Assembly: GCF_000313135.1 (NCBI RefSeq)
Contig: NW_004457700.1
Span: forward strand, 12,508-67,856
DNA: 55,349 nt
Direction of reading: 5' to 3'
Source: Acanthamoeba castellanii str. Neff
Lineage: Eukaryota; Discosea; Longamoebia; Acanthamoebidae
The notes under the pieces were generated by a model. It had not been told where the DNA came from. It searched no databases and saw only the letters and a program-made list of their open reading frames with translations. Positions 11,575 to 21,250 of the stretch are shown here, piece by piece. Made by a program: the position numbers and the translations under genes. The number at the start of each line of letters is the position of its first letter. Position 1 is the stretch's first letter.

Positions 11575-12060
11575 CCACACCACCTTGTGATGGTCAATCA
11601 CCACATCCCACAGCCCATCACTTGCAATAAGGACACTCACATCATCCAGCATGGCCCCCATGTCCATGGATCCAACAAACAGGATCAGCAACACAGCATA
11701 ACCAGCTGTGTGGTGTTGGTGGTCAGTGGTGGTGGCAAACAGCTCATAGCTCTGGGTGTCGCCAAGCACACAGGTCATGGTGATGTGCACCCCATCAAGG
11801 CGCACATAGGTCTGGTTGATGGCATGCAGTATGAACAATTCCCCAGTTCACTCAATACACCAATCCTCATGCTCACTGGCTTCAGAATCGCCCACCCACG
11901 CCCACCAGAGCATAGTGCCACCTCCTTGCCACAAACACACAGTGGCCATGCTGCCCAACCCACAATGGTGACCATGTGGATCTGTGTTGAGCTGTTGTTG
12001 TGCCTTGTGCAGTGCTTGTGAGGTGGTGTTGCCTCCATGTCCATCCAACACCTCCAAAGC
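11575..12060 (-). pseudogene. PP2C-type protein phosphatase relic
   Basis: On the minus strand, EVLDGHGGNTTSQALHKA (about 12057-12000) matches the PP2C metal-binding DGHGG motif, and VSVLIASDGLWDVV (about 11640-11590) matches the C-terminal metal-site motif ASDGLWDV. Between them lie pieces of the central sheet (VRLDGVHITMTCVLGDTQSYELF) in a different frame. A further frame at 11597-11358 may be the distal end. Frameshifts and loss of CpG mark it as dead. PP2C enzymes are Mg/Mn-dependent Ser/Thr phosphatases. It faces the kinase relic tail to tail. Confidence 0.7.
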
Positions 12061-12077
12061 AAAAAATTGCTTTTGAG

Positions 12078-12441
12078 ATGTCGACCACCCTCACCTTCGT
12101 GTGGACCCTCGCCGTGCTGATGCTGGGCCTGCTTGCCCCAATGGGCCGCAGAGACGACTGCGCACTCAGTCAAGCAGCACCCGGTCGATGGAGCTGCGAT
12201 CAAGGACCTGCAAGGCGGGACATGGTAGTGGTTCTACACCAACACCACCAGTTCGTCGTGGGAGAGCTCCTACCTGATCTCGCAGCAGACGGGGATGTGC
12301 TTCCTGCAACGCGCAGACTTCAACTCGGTCGGAGGCTGCAATGTATTTAACGCCTACGGCTGGTGGCACCTGCAGGCCAGGTCCGATGGCTACGACACCA
12401 CCTTCTGCGGAGCTATTTGCACCTTCAACCCCGCCCTGTAG
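12078..12441 (+). pseudogene. Short secreted Cys-containing protein, probably broken
   Basis: ATG at 12078 opens a signal-peptide-like start (MSTTLTFVWTLAVLMLGLLA). The convincing downstream frame is shifted by one: GAAIKDLQGGTW, then an in-frame TAG, then WFYTNTTSSSWESSYLISQ, QTGMCFLQRADFNSVGGC and NVFNAYGWWHLQARSDGY to the stop at 12439-12441. A frameshift and a nonsense codon are both needed, unless a very short intron (27 bases from 12225) is spliced. CpG content is normal, so the damage looks recent compared with the block beside it. It shares a W-aromatic...SQ.TG pattern with the secreted protein at 53682, which may be a relative. Confidence 0.45.
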
Positions 12442-12569
12442 TTCGCCGCAGCTGCTGCGCTATGCCCACTTCATAAACAGTTTCGTTACAAGCTTGATGG
12501 TGGTGGTCCAGTAAAGCAGGCCATTTTTCTTTTCTTTCTTTGGGCTTAAAAGGAAGGAAAATAGAAAAC

Positions 12570-13730
12570 ATGGAAGCTGTGCGGGTGGCCGAGGGTGGGC
12601 GGGTTGAAGTGGTGGAGGGCGCTCCCGTGCCGGTACTTGGCCCAGACGAGGTCCTAGTGCGTGTGCGCGCTGTCGGCATCTGCGGCACCGACCTCGAAAT
12701 ATGCCACGGGACGATGGGCTACTACACCCAGGGCCGCGCCCGCTACCCCATCGTACCCGGCCACGAGTGGGCCGGCCAGGTCGTGGCCCTGGGCACCACC
12801 TCCACCACCGGCGGCGGCCACGTCGACCACCACATTAAAGTCGGCGACCACGTGGTCGGCGAGACCTGTCTGCCCTGCTGGCGCTGCGACGACTGCGTCG
12901 GCAACAACTACCACCGCTGCGCCCAGCGGCGCGAGACTGGGATCATGAACAAGGACGGGGCCTTTGCCCAGTACCTCGCCTTTCCGGCCCGCAGTCTGCA
13001 CGTGGTCGACCGGCGCGTGCCGTTCGAGACCGCGTGCGTGATCGAGCCGCTCACGGTCGCCGTGCGTGCGGTCAAAATGGGTGTGCGGCCGGGCGACACG
13101 GTGGTGGTGATCGGCGACGGCAGCATCGGCCTCCTCGTGCTCCTCGCGGCCCGGGCCTACGGCGCCCACGCCGTGCTCGTCGCCGGCACCACTCCCAACC
13201 GCCTCGCCAAGGCCCGCGAGCTCGGCGCCGACGCCACCTTTGACTTTTCGTCGACCTCGACATCGGCGTCGGCGTCGGAAACCGTGTCGGCGTCGGCGTC
13301 GGCGTCGGAAAGGTCGCCAGCGGATTCGTTCAGGCGGGCGGTGATGGCGCTGGGCGGCCGGGGCCGACTGGCCGACGTGGTGATCGAAGCCGCGGGCCAG
13401 CCGGCGGCGTTTGAGTCGGCGCTGGCGGCGGTCAAGGACGGAGGGCGGGTCACGGTGCTGGGCGTGTTCGGTGGCCAGCGGGCCAGCGTCGACCTGGACC
13501 AGGTCGTGCTGCGCGACCTGTCGATTCGGGGCACGGTGGGCAGCCCCGGCGTGTGGCCGGAGACCGTGGCGCTGGTCGAGAGCGGCCAGATCGCGGCCGA
13601 TGCGATCATCACCCACCGGTTCGAAGGCCTCGGCCGCTTCCCCGACGCTATGGCCATGGTGCAAGCCCGCGCCGACAACGTGATCAAGGCCGTTCTGTGC
13701 CCGTTCCCATCTACCGATGAGACGGTGTGA
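12570..13730 (+). CDS. Zinc-dependent alcohol dehydrogenase (MDR family, sorbitol/threonine dehydrogenase-like), intronless
   Basis: A 386-residue single-exon gene from the ATG at 12570. It is an NAD(P)-dependent medium-chain dehydrogenase. The N-terminal GroES-like domain has the catalytic zinc ligands (Cys in GICGTDLE, His in PGHEWAG) and the structural-zinc lobe with four Cys (PCWRCDDCVGNNYHRC). The Rossmann domain has VVVIGDGSIGLLVLLAA. Residues about 225-255 contain a Ser-Ala repeat (TSTSASASETVSASASASE) absent from typical family members. Closest by eye to polyol or L-threonine 3-dehydrogenases; the substrate cannot be fixed. Nearly all neighbours have many introns and this one has none, which fits transfer from bacteria or a retrocopy. 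Confidence 0.9.
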   Translation: MEAVRVAEGGRVEVVEGAPVPVLGPDEVLVRVRAVGICGTDLEICHGTMGYYTQGRARYPIVPGHEWAGQVVALGTTSTTGGGHVDHHIKVGDHVVGETCLPCWRCDDCVGNNYHRCAQRRETGIMNKDGAFAQYLAFPARSLHVVDRRVPFETACVIEPLTVAVRAVKMGVRPGDTVVVIGDGSIGLLVLLAARAYGAHAVLVAGTTPNRLAKARELGADATFDFSSTSTSASASETVSASASASERSPADSFRRAVMALGGRGRLADVVIEAAGQPAAFESALAAVKDGGRVTVLGVFGGQRASVDLDQVVLRDLSIRGTVGSPGVWPETVALVESGQIAADAIITHRFEGLGRFPDAMAMVQARADNVIKAVLCPFPSTDETV

Positions 13731-14839
13731 TGGGGTTGATACATTCATCTGTATAACACTGCAATCATCATAACCGCCTCCGCCTTTCTTCTTTATCGTC
13801 GCCATCGTCGCCATCAGCGTCATCAGCTCGAAGTTGAGGTAGCTGCGTGTGTTCGTCTTCAAGCTCAGCGTCCTCACAAAAAATAAAAGCGTAATAATTA
13901 CGTGGAATGCGTGGAATGCATGACAAAGTTGTTGTGTGTTTGGACGGTCAGTATTTGTTAGGCCCTTATTGCTGTAAATACGGCTTGGCAAAGCTTGCTT
14001 CTAGAACCGTTACAGCCTTCCTTCTAACGCCCACCTCACTTGTGCGAGAACTGCGTTGGTACGGCTCCCTCTTTCCTCTTCCAGTTCATCTTTCTTGTTG
14101 TCGTTAGCCCTCTTCCCCTTTTTGCTCTCGCTCGCTGCAGCTCCCAGTGCACTGGATCGAGAAAGATGTTTTATTTCTCTTTTTTTCTGCACATCTGCAC
14201 AAATCAAAAATGAATCTCAAATCTCAGATTTTTGATCAGTATCATCATCTTTTTTCTGCGGACTGGAGATCTAGCGCGAGGTGGTCCCAAACACGCAACA
14301 CGATGTTCCAATCAACCCGGCCACACAGCACACGCGCCGCTGCCGGTTCTGAAACGCAGTTGAAAAGCGCAGCCCATTCCAACGAAACAGCAAATCCTTG
14401 ACCATTTTATTTTTGTTATTCTTTTTTATTCGATTCAAATCGCTATCACTGGCACAACCACCACGCCCCAGTACTGCAGCGCAGCCAAAGACAAACCTTA
14501 AGTGCCAGGGTGCGTCCAGCCTGCTCTGCAACAGTGCAATCTCTCAGCGATCACTGGCGCTACAATAATCAATCATAAAAGTGACAAGGAGCCCAAGCAT
14601 TTGGAGAAGTAGAAGAAGAACAAACCAACAACATAGATCCAGTGCACTCTTGTTTGTGTGTCTAGCTTGTCTAGCTAGAGATACGTTTTGAATTATGGGG
14701 TAACCCCAGATCCTCCTCCTTCAATCCTTCACTCACCTCATCTCCCGTTCTTACCCAGCAGGACGCGAGCTAAGCCCCCACAACCAACAACCAACAACCA
14801 ACAACAGACATCAAGTAAGTAAGGAGAGTAGAGCCAACA
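13731..14839. other. Intergenic, nothing recognised
   Basis: About 1.1 kb between the dehydrogenase and glycogen synthase. Mixed composition with several T-rich tracts (13780-13890, 14170-14250, 14400-14440) and a CTAGCTTGTCTAGCTAG inverted motif near 14663-14680. Long minus-strand ORFs reaching in from the dehydrogenase are antisense shadows. It presumably holds the glycogen synthase promoter and 5' UTR. Confidence 0.6.
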
Positions 14840-16807
14840 ATGCAGCAGCCACCAGCACGTCGCTATTCCATGGACCGGTTCGCGAGCGAGCTCGACTTCA
14901 CCGACACGAGGCCGGTGCTGTTCGACGTCGGGTGGGAGGTGGCCAAGAAGGTGGGCGGCATCTACACCGTGCTCAAGTCCAAGTCGCCCATCACGGTCGA
15001 GGAGTTCGGCGGCCGCTACGCGCTGGTCGGCCCCTACAACCAGGCCACCGCCGCCACCGAGATGGAGGAGATGGAGCCCGGCCCGCTCTTCGGCCCCGTC
15101 ATCGCCCGCCTCCGCGAGCGCTACGGCATCATCGTTCACTTTGGCAAGTGGCTCGTCGACGGTTATCCCAAGGGTACCGTGTGTGTCGTGTGTGTCGTGT
15201 GTGTCGTGTGTGGCACGGCTGACGGAAGCGTTGCGTGTTGTGTGCGGTGCGCAGTGCTCCTGATCGACGTGAACAGCTCGATGCATGAGCTGGACAAGTG
15301 GAGGGGCGAGCTCATGGGCGGCTGGGACGTGCCCGGCGACTTCGAGTGCAACGACGGCATCGTGTTCGGCTACCAGGTACGGCCGCACGACACGACACGA
15401 CACGACACGCACAACACAGTTGTAATTGTAATTGTTTTGCTTACGTGTGCGGTGCGTGTCGTGTGTCGTGTGGTGTCGTGTTCACCAGACGGCGCTGTTG
15501 ATCAGGGAGTTCACCCAGATCTACCGCGACATCCGTCTCATCGCCCACTTCCACGAGTGGCAGGCCGCCGTGGGCCTCATCGTCGCCCGCATTTGGAACG
15601 TCAAGTTCGCCAGCATCTTCACCACCCACGCCACCCTCCTCGGCAGGTACCACTTGACTGTCCGCCGCCACCCATCGCCGCCCGTCGTTGTTGACCATCA
15701 TCTTCGTCTTCTTCATCATCATCATCAAACCATGATCGTCTTGTCTTCTTCGTCGCGTGCGCAGGTTCTTGGCCTCTGGCGGCGTGGACCTGTACAATCA
15801 GATCGCGCAGATCAACGTCGACTCCGAAGCCTCCCGCCGCGGCATCTACCACCGCCACTGGATCGAACAGCGCGCCGGTATTTTTATTTTATTTTATTTT
15901 ATTACTATTTTATTCTTTCAATCACTTATTTTATTCTAATTATTAATAATTTTGTATTTTTATTCATGAATAATGCAGCCCAGGAATGCCACGTATTCAC
16001 GACGGTGTCGGAGATCACGGCCTACGAGGCCGAGCGGATCCTGCGGCGGCGCGCGGACGTGATCGTGCCCAACGGTCTCCAGGTGAAGAAGTTTACGGCG
16101 CTCCACGAGTTCCAGAACCTGCACGCCAAGTACAAGGAGGTGATCCACGAGTTCGTGCTGGGCCACTTCTACGGCCACTACAACTTCGACCTCGACAACA
16201 CGGTCTACTTCTTCACCTCGGGCCGCCACGAGTACTTCAACAAGGGCGTCGACATGTTCATCGACGCGCTGGCCGGCCTCAACTACCTCCTCAAGCAGCG
16301 AGGGTCCAACATCACCGTCGTCGCCTTCATCATCATGCCCGCCCCGACCAACAACTTCAACGTCGAGTCCCTCAAAGGTATAAATCACATACATTACAAA
16401 TAAATAAATAAATAATAACAAATAAGTAATAAATAATAATATAATAATTGTGTGTGAGTGCAGGCCAGTCGTTGATCAGGGATCTGAAGCGTACGACGAC
16501 GCACGTGGTGGAGAAGCTGTCCGACCGCATTTTCGAGGCCACGGCCCGCGGCCAGATGCCCGACGTCAACGATCTCCTCAAGGAGGAGGAAATCGGTGCG
16601 TGACCCCGCCGCCGACGCCGCTTAACACCACCACCACCACCATCACATCATTAGCGCGAGTGTAGCTGACCACGTTGTGGTTCATCATGTCGCGCGCGTA
16701 GTGATGTTGAAGAGGCGCATCTACACGGTGAAGCAGCGTAACATCTACCCGCCCATCGTCACCCACAACATGATCAACGAGGGTATGCGCTTGTGTCGTG
16801 CTGCATG

Positions 16808-16852
<45 letters not shown>

Positions 16853-17894
16853 GTGTTGTGTTGTGTGTGTCGTGTGTGTCGTGCGGTTTCCAAAGAGTTG
16901 TTGGCGCTCAACGTGTCCGGTCTTCCGCGGCGCAAATAGGCAAGGACGAAATCCTGAACCACCTGAGGCGCGTCAAGCTGTGGAACGACCCCGCCGACCG
17001 AGTCAAGGTACCGGCCGGCCTTTGTTTGTTTGTCTCTGAGCGCGTGCGGTGCGCGTATGCGGTGGTGCGTGTGCGTGCGTGCGGTGTCGCGTGCGGCCTT
17101 GACTCACAGCTGCTCCGTCGCGTGCGCCAGGTGATCTACCACCCGGAGTTCCTGTCGTCGACTTCGCCGCTCATTCCGCTGGACTACCCCGACTTCGTGC
17201 GCGCCTGCCACCTCGGCATCTTCCCCTCCTACTACGAGGTACGCCGCGACCGCACTCCTCCTCCCCCCTGAACGCAATTTGCTGACACACGACACACACG
17301 ACGACACACGACGACACACGACACAGCCGTGGGGTTACACGCCCGCTGAGTGCACGGTGCTCGGTGTGCCCTCGATCACCACCAACTTGTCCGGTTTCGG
17401 TAACTACGTGCATACCAACATCGAGGACCACGACTCCAAGGGTCTGTTCATCGTCGACAGGCGCTTCAAGGTAACCAAGAATGAATGGAATGACTGTGTG
17501 TGTGTGTGTGTAGCTTGCAACAATTTTCTCACACATATCCATTCGAACATATTGTGATGTGTTGCTGCAGGCGCCCAATGAGACGGTCGACCAGATCATC
17601 GACATTCTCTGGAAGTTCTGCCAGCTCGACCGCAGGCACAGGATTGAGCTGCGCAACCGCTGCGAGCAGATGTCGCAGATGCTGGACTGGAAGAACCTGG
17701 GCAAGGCCTACCAGGAGGCCCGCCACCTCGCCCTCGAGAGGGTCTACGGCCCCGTCGACCAGCCCGACATCGGCGCCCTCAAAATGTGCGCCCCCCCCCC
17801 TTCGTCACAAATGTGCGGTGTGTGCGGTGTGTGCGGTGTGTGTCTGACTGAAATGCAACGTTGCGTGGTGGTTGATATGTGTAGCAGCTCGTAA
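14840..17894 (+). CDS. GYS: Glycogen synthase (GT3 family)
   Basis: Transfers glucose from UDP-glucose to growing glycogen in the cytosol. From ATG 14840: [10 protein letters not shown], the UDP-binding loop [28 protein letters not shown]-type core ([13 protein letters not shown]), [17 protein letters not shown]-like [17 protein letters not shown], and the GT3 acid motif [18 protein letters not shown], whose two Glu are seven residues apart. About ten introns, many with GT or TCGTG runs, are needed; each join keeps the animal/fungal order of motifs. The last intron (about 17786-17884) gives the terminus ALKISS at 17892-17894. The protein therefore stops close to the catalytic core and lacks the long phosphorylated C-terminal tail of animal and fungal enzymes. 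Confidence 0.95.
16807..16885. repeat. (GT)n tract in glycogen synthase intron
   Basis: GT dinucleotides followed by TCGTGTTG and TCGTGTGTG units, within the intron after HNMINE. Confidence 0.9.
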
Positions 17895-18337
17895 GCCACC
17901 ACCACCACATACGGCCACGTCACGCCCGCCCCCTTTACGCCTTGTTGTTCGTGGGGCCGCCAACAACAGATCGCCAACATCTTGCTTTTTACCAATGGGA
18001 AGTGCTGCTGATCGCTTTTTCCTTATGTTTAATTAGTGCAATTTCCCTTTGAACAGCCCATTGGTCGAATTTTTTCCACGGCGGAACGAAAGGCGACCGT
18101 TTTTCATTTCTTTTTTTCTTTGGCACTTCTCTTTGTTGGATCCGCTCAACGTCGATTTGAAAGCGACCCATCGGTACAAGGTACAAGCAGAGGAAGTTTT
18201 GAGAGGCGAACGGCTTTTTGAATTGCTACGCACATTAATAGATAGAGCAGATTTAGAGAATAATTAACGCTCGCCCGATTGGATAATAATAGATTTAATA
18301 TTCATAAATCGACAACAGCCTCGACCGACACATCAAC
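17895..18337. other. Intergenic, nothing recognised
   Basis: 440 bases between the glycogen synthase stop and the Rab-like gene. T-rich stretches and an AT-rich segment (18220-18310) that probably includes the Rab promoter. No ORF with a recognisable product. Confidence 0.6.
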
Positions 18338-19538
18338 ATGTACGTAGAAGATGCATCAAACCCCGCCTTTTTCTCATCTGCGCACCTGGTCAGTGACAGT
18401 GGCATGCGCAATAATAATCCTGATTTTTGTTCTCCAGGTCTGACGCCTACAAAATCATCATCCTCGGCAACCCCAACGTTGGAAAGACATCTCTCATTCT
18501 CAGATGGGCCGTACGTCTTTCTTCACCCTCTTCCGTTCATTCTTTTTCATTCGCCATTTTGACTGTGTGGCCTTTTGCGGCCGCTACGGGCGCAGGAGGG
18601 AAAATTCGATGAGGAGGGAGCCGAGAATGTGGATTCGAAGACGAAGAGCGTGATGCTGGGCAACAAGGAGGTCAAGCTCACCGTGGTACGGCCAACGAAG
18701 TGTTGTGTGCTCGCTTCTCTAACCATTCATTCATTAATCTCGAATCCATCCCGCTACTTGCCAATTCGATCAGACCGACACCGCCGGCCAGGAGCGGTTC
18801 AGGACTCTCACTTCCTCGTACTACCGTAACGCTGATGCGATCCTCGTTGTTTTCGATATCACCAACGAAGGTACGTGGCTTTCACTGTTGCATCAATTTC
18901 GAAACGAGGGGCGAATCAATTCAAACGTTTCCCCTCCTCCACCTCTACGTAATTTGCTCTCCAGATTCCTACACGGATGTGCCCGCCTGGGTGGAGGAGG
19001 GCCAGCGCTACGCCGTTGATTCGATCATGTTCCTCGTTGGCAACAAGGCCGACGTGTCCGAAGAGCGTGTCACGGAAGCCGCCAAGGCCGAGGTTCGTTC
19101 ACCCTCTTCTTCTTCTTCTTCCTCTTCCTCGTCAAGTGTGCCAGCCACCGAGCGAGCTCTGACCAGAGGTTCAACCGCTACACACACACACATTTCTACA
19201 GGAGTACGCCAAGGATGAAGAGATCGCGTTCTACATGGAGACGTCGGCCAAGACCGGCAACAACGTGGACGCTCTCTTCCTGGCCGTCGCCAAGAAGCTT
19301 GAGGGAAGGTGCGCTCTCCTTCCATCCATCCGTTCTTCTTTTTCTTCTTCCACTTCATGTTTGTTTTCTCACCATCTTCTGCTTCTTCTTCTTCTTCTTC
19401 TTCTTTCACAGCTTCAACCCTGACGAGGAGGAGGCCGACAACGGCAAGAAGGGCAAGAAGGGCAAGAAGGACGATGGCAAGGTTGACATCAAGTCGACGG
19501 ACAAGAAGAAGTCGGGCGGCAAGAAGTGCACCATCTAA
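18338..19538 (+). CDS. Atypical Rab-like small GTPase
   Basis: The best model splits the start codon: AT at 18338-18339, an intron 18340-18437 (GTACGT...CTCCAG), then G of ATG, giving [20 protein letters not shown]-motifs: P-loop [10 protein letters not shown]3 [10 protein letters not shown]4 VGNKAD, G5 METSAKTG. The effector region ([19 protein letters not shown]) lacks the Thr that coordinates magnesium in Rab switch I. After the G domain comes a Lys-rich tail and the end KKCTI, so only two residues follow the Cys, unlike CaaX, CC or CXC. Rab proteins direct vesicle traffic; the odd switch and tail may mean altered nucleotide binding or membrane attachment. About five introns. Confidence 0.88.
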
Positions 19539-20296
19539 GGAGGCCCTTTAGGAAGATGGACGACAGGGAGAAGAAGAAGAGGAGGAAGAGAAGAGAGCAC
19601 ACTAAGAAGAAGGAGGAGGAGGAAGAGACTGAGAGTGAGAGGACGACGAGGACATGATGGGAAAAACGTGGACACAGTACTAACCACTTCGCATCGCCAC
19701 CACCACCACCACCGTGGCGATTAGGAGGCGCGCACACCAAAGGGTCCCACCCTCTTGATTGTATCCATAAAGAAGGCAACAGCATCAAACAAACATCAAC
19801 ATCGTGGCCACGTCGTCTGTCGGAGTTGTAATTGTTTATTTATTTCCTTTACTGACGTGGCTTTGCTGCGGACAACAAGATCAACACGCAGCATCCACAT
19901 CGTGCTCTGGGTAGCTCAAGTGTGGATCGCGCATCAGGGTTGCACTCACTCTTGATCACTCACAGGTTCGCCCTCTCGTCGCCCCCTTGCGTAATCTCGC
20001 TACTTGCTTTCTTCTACGCCTCCATCGTTTTTCTTTTTAATTTAAAAGCGCCCGCATTAATTGTTTTAATCTCATCTTCTCTCATCTCTATGCGCTGCTG
20101 CTGCGTTACGCGCCATCTGGTCTTGCACACGTCGCTCACTGCTCTCAATTCAATCGGCCTGCTCATCATCATCATCGATAATCCATCCGCGTAGGACGAC
20201 GCGTGAACGATCAACAACGACGAAGAAGTAGCGGTGGTGAAGAAGAAGCCCAACCCTGCACGCAACAACAACAGCAAGAAGGAGAAGAAGAAGAAG
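19539..20296. other. Intergenic, nothing recognised
   Basis: Includes the Rab 3' UTR (purine-rich, GAAGAAGAGG type, 19555-19640) and the Got1 5' region. Minus-strand ORFs here read through low-complexity Ser and Phe codons and are not convincing. Confidence 0.6.
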
Positions 20297-20716
20297 ATGC
20301 TGAACATCTCGGACGGGCAGAAGATCGGGATCCTGCTGACGGGCTTCGGCCTGTTCTTCACCTTCTTCGGGGTGCTCCTCCTCTTCGACCGCGGCCTGCT
20401 GGCCATCGGCAACCTGCTCTTCCTCACCGGCGTCACCCTCATCATCGGCGGCCGCAAGACCTTCCGCTTCTTCTTCCAGTGGCGCAAGCTGCGCGGCACG
20501 GCCTGCTTCCTGGGCGGCATCGCGCTCGTCATCGTCGGCTGGCCCTTCATCGGCATGATCGTCGAAGTGTTCGGCTTCATCAACCTCTTCGGCGACTTCT
20601 TCCCCGTGGCCCTGGGCTTCGCCCGACGGCTGCCCGTCATCGGCCACGTCCTCGAGCTCCCCGCCGTCCAGTGGGTCACCGACCGACTCATCGACTCCAA
20701 GCGACTCCCCGTCTGA
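20297..20716 (+). CDS. GOLT1: Got1-family vesicle transport protein
   Basis: A 139-residue single-exon gene. Got1 is a four-helix membrane protein of the ER-Golgi system that supports vesicle fusion with the Golgi. The start (MLNISDGQKIGILLTGFGLF) matches the family N-terminus closely, and the four hydrophobic segments follow in order: GLFFTFFGVLLLFD, AIGNLLFLTGVTLIIGG, FLGGIALVIVGWPFIGMI and FINLFGDFFPVALGF. The in-between motifs RKTFRFFFQWRKLRG and GWPFIGMIVE are the family's most conserved blocks. The ATG at 20297 is the first in frame; a GTG upstream at 20234 would only add a Lys-rich leader. Ends at TGA 20714-20716. Confidence 0.93.
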   Translation: MLNISDGQKIGILLTGFGLFFTFFGVLLLFDRGLLAIGNLLFLTGVTLIIGGRKTFRFFFQWRKLRGTACFLGGIALVIVGWPFIGMIVEVFGFINLFGDFFPVALGFARRLPVIGHVLELPAVQWVTDRLIDSKRLPV

Positions 20717-21250
20717 GCACAAAGAAGAACAACGAAGAAGAAGAAGGTGGTGGAGAAAGTGGAAGTGAGTGCAGGTGGGGGTGACGATGATGATGAAGTA
20801 GAAGTAGAAGGGCGGGTGAATGTAAGAAGAGAGAGCTCGGGGGTGTCGATGGCGGGCGAATGGATGTGCATACGTACCAGTGGAAGAAGAAGAGGAAGAT
20901 GAGGAAGAAGAAAGGGGCATGGCCAGGGAGAGCTAGAATCATCAAAAGACAAGACATATAAACATGCTCCAGTTTTGTGCACGTGCAGCTGCTTTGTTTG
21001 ATTATTATTAATTATTAAAAAATAAAAAAGATAAATAAAAAACAAACAAAACACTCAGTGTTTCGTCCGAACTTTCAAACTGGGTTGGGCGTAGTGGCTA
21101 CCGCTCAAAGAGGTTGGTCCAATCAATCAGAGGAGCAACATCTCTCGCACCCAATCACCGGTGGACTACGGCAGGCGAGCAGGGGAGGAAAGCAGAAGAC
21201 AGGCAGACCTGACCGGCGGCGTTTTGCCCATTCAATTCGAGTAGCGCCAG
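20717..21250. other. Intergenic, nothing recognised
   Basis: Got1 3' UTR (AAGAAG-rich) followed by an A/T-rich stretch (20990-21055) and the PI4K upstream region. No supported gene. Confidence 0.6.

Larger units (their letters stand above)
8045..12065. other. CpG-depleted block of decayed sequence (block 1)
   Basis: About 4 kb in which CG dinucleotides almost vanish while TG and CA are common, in sharp contrast to the CG-rich genes on both sides. It begins within about 70 bases of the TFIIF alpha start codon and ends just before the ATG at 12078. No intact long gene is visible. Relics of a LINE endonuclease (about 8080-8440), a kinase (10788-11348) and a PP2C phosphatase (about 11575-12060) can be read. 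Other short frames are present but unrecognised, for example + frame 9150-9300 (KADLQLEVEKVYDTIAKI) and - frame 9482-9685. The stretch 10160-10410 is an exception and keeps its CpGs. The pattern fits long-term cytosine methylation and deamination of silenced DNA. Confidence 0.8.

Noticed and set aside
12654..13991. A 445-codon minus-strand ORF
   Set aside because: It lies antisense over the dehydrogenase and exists because GC-rich codons avoid stops on the other strand. The plus frame has all MDR motifs; the minus frame has His/Arg-rich nonsense.
20014..21054. 346-codon and 256-codon minus-strand ORFs over Got1
   Set aside because: Antisense shadows of the Got1 gene with Ser and Glu runs from simple sequence. 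Got1 itself is unmistakable on the plus strand.
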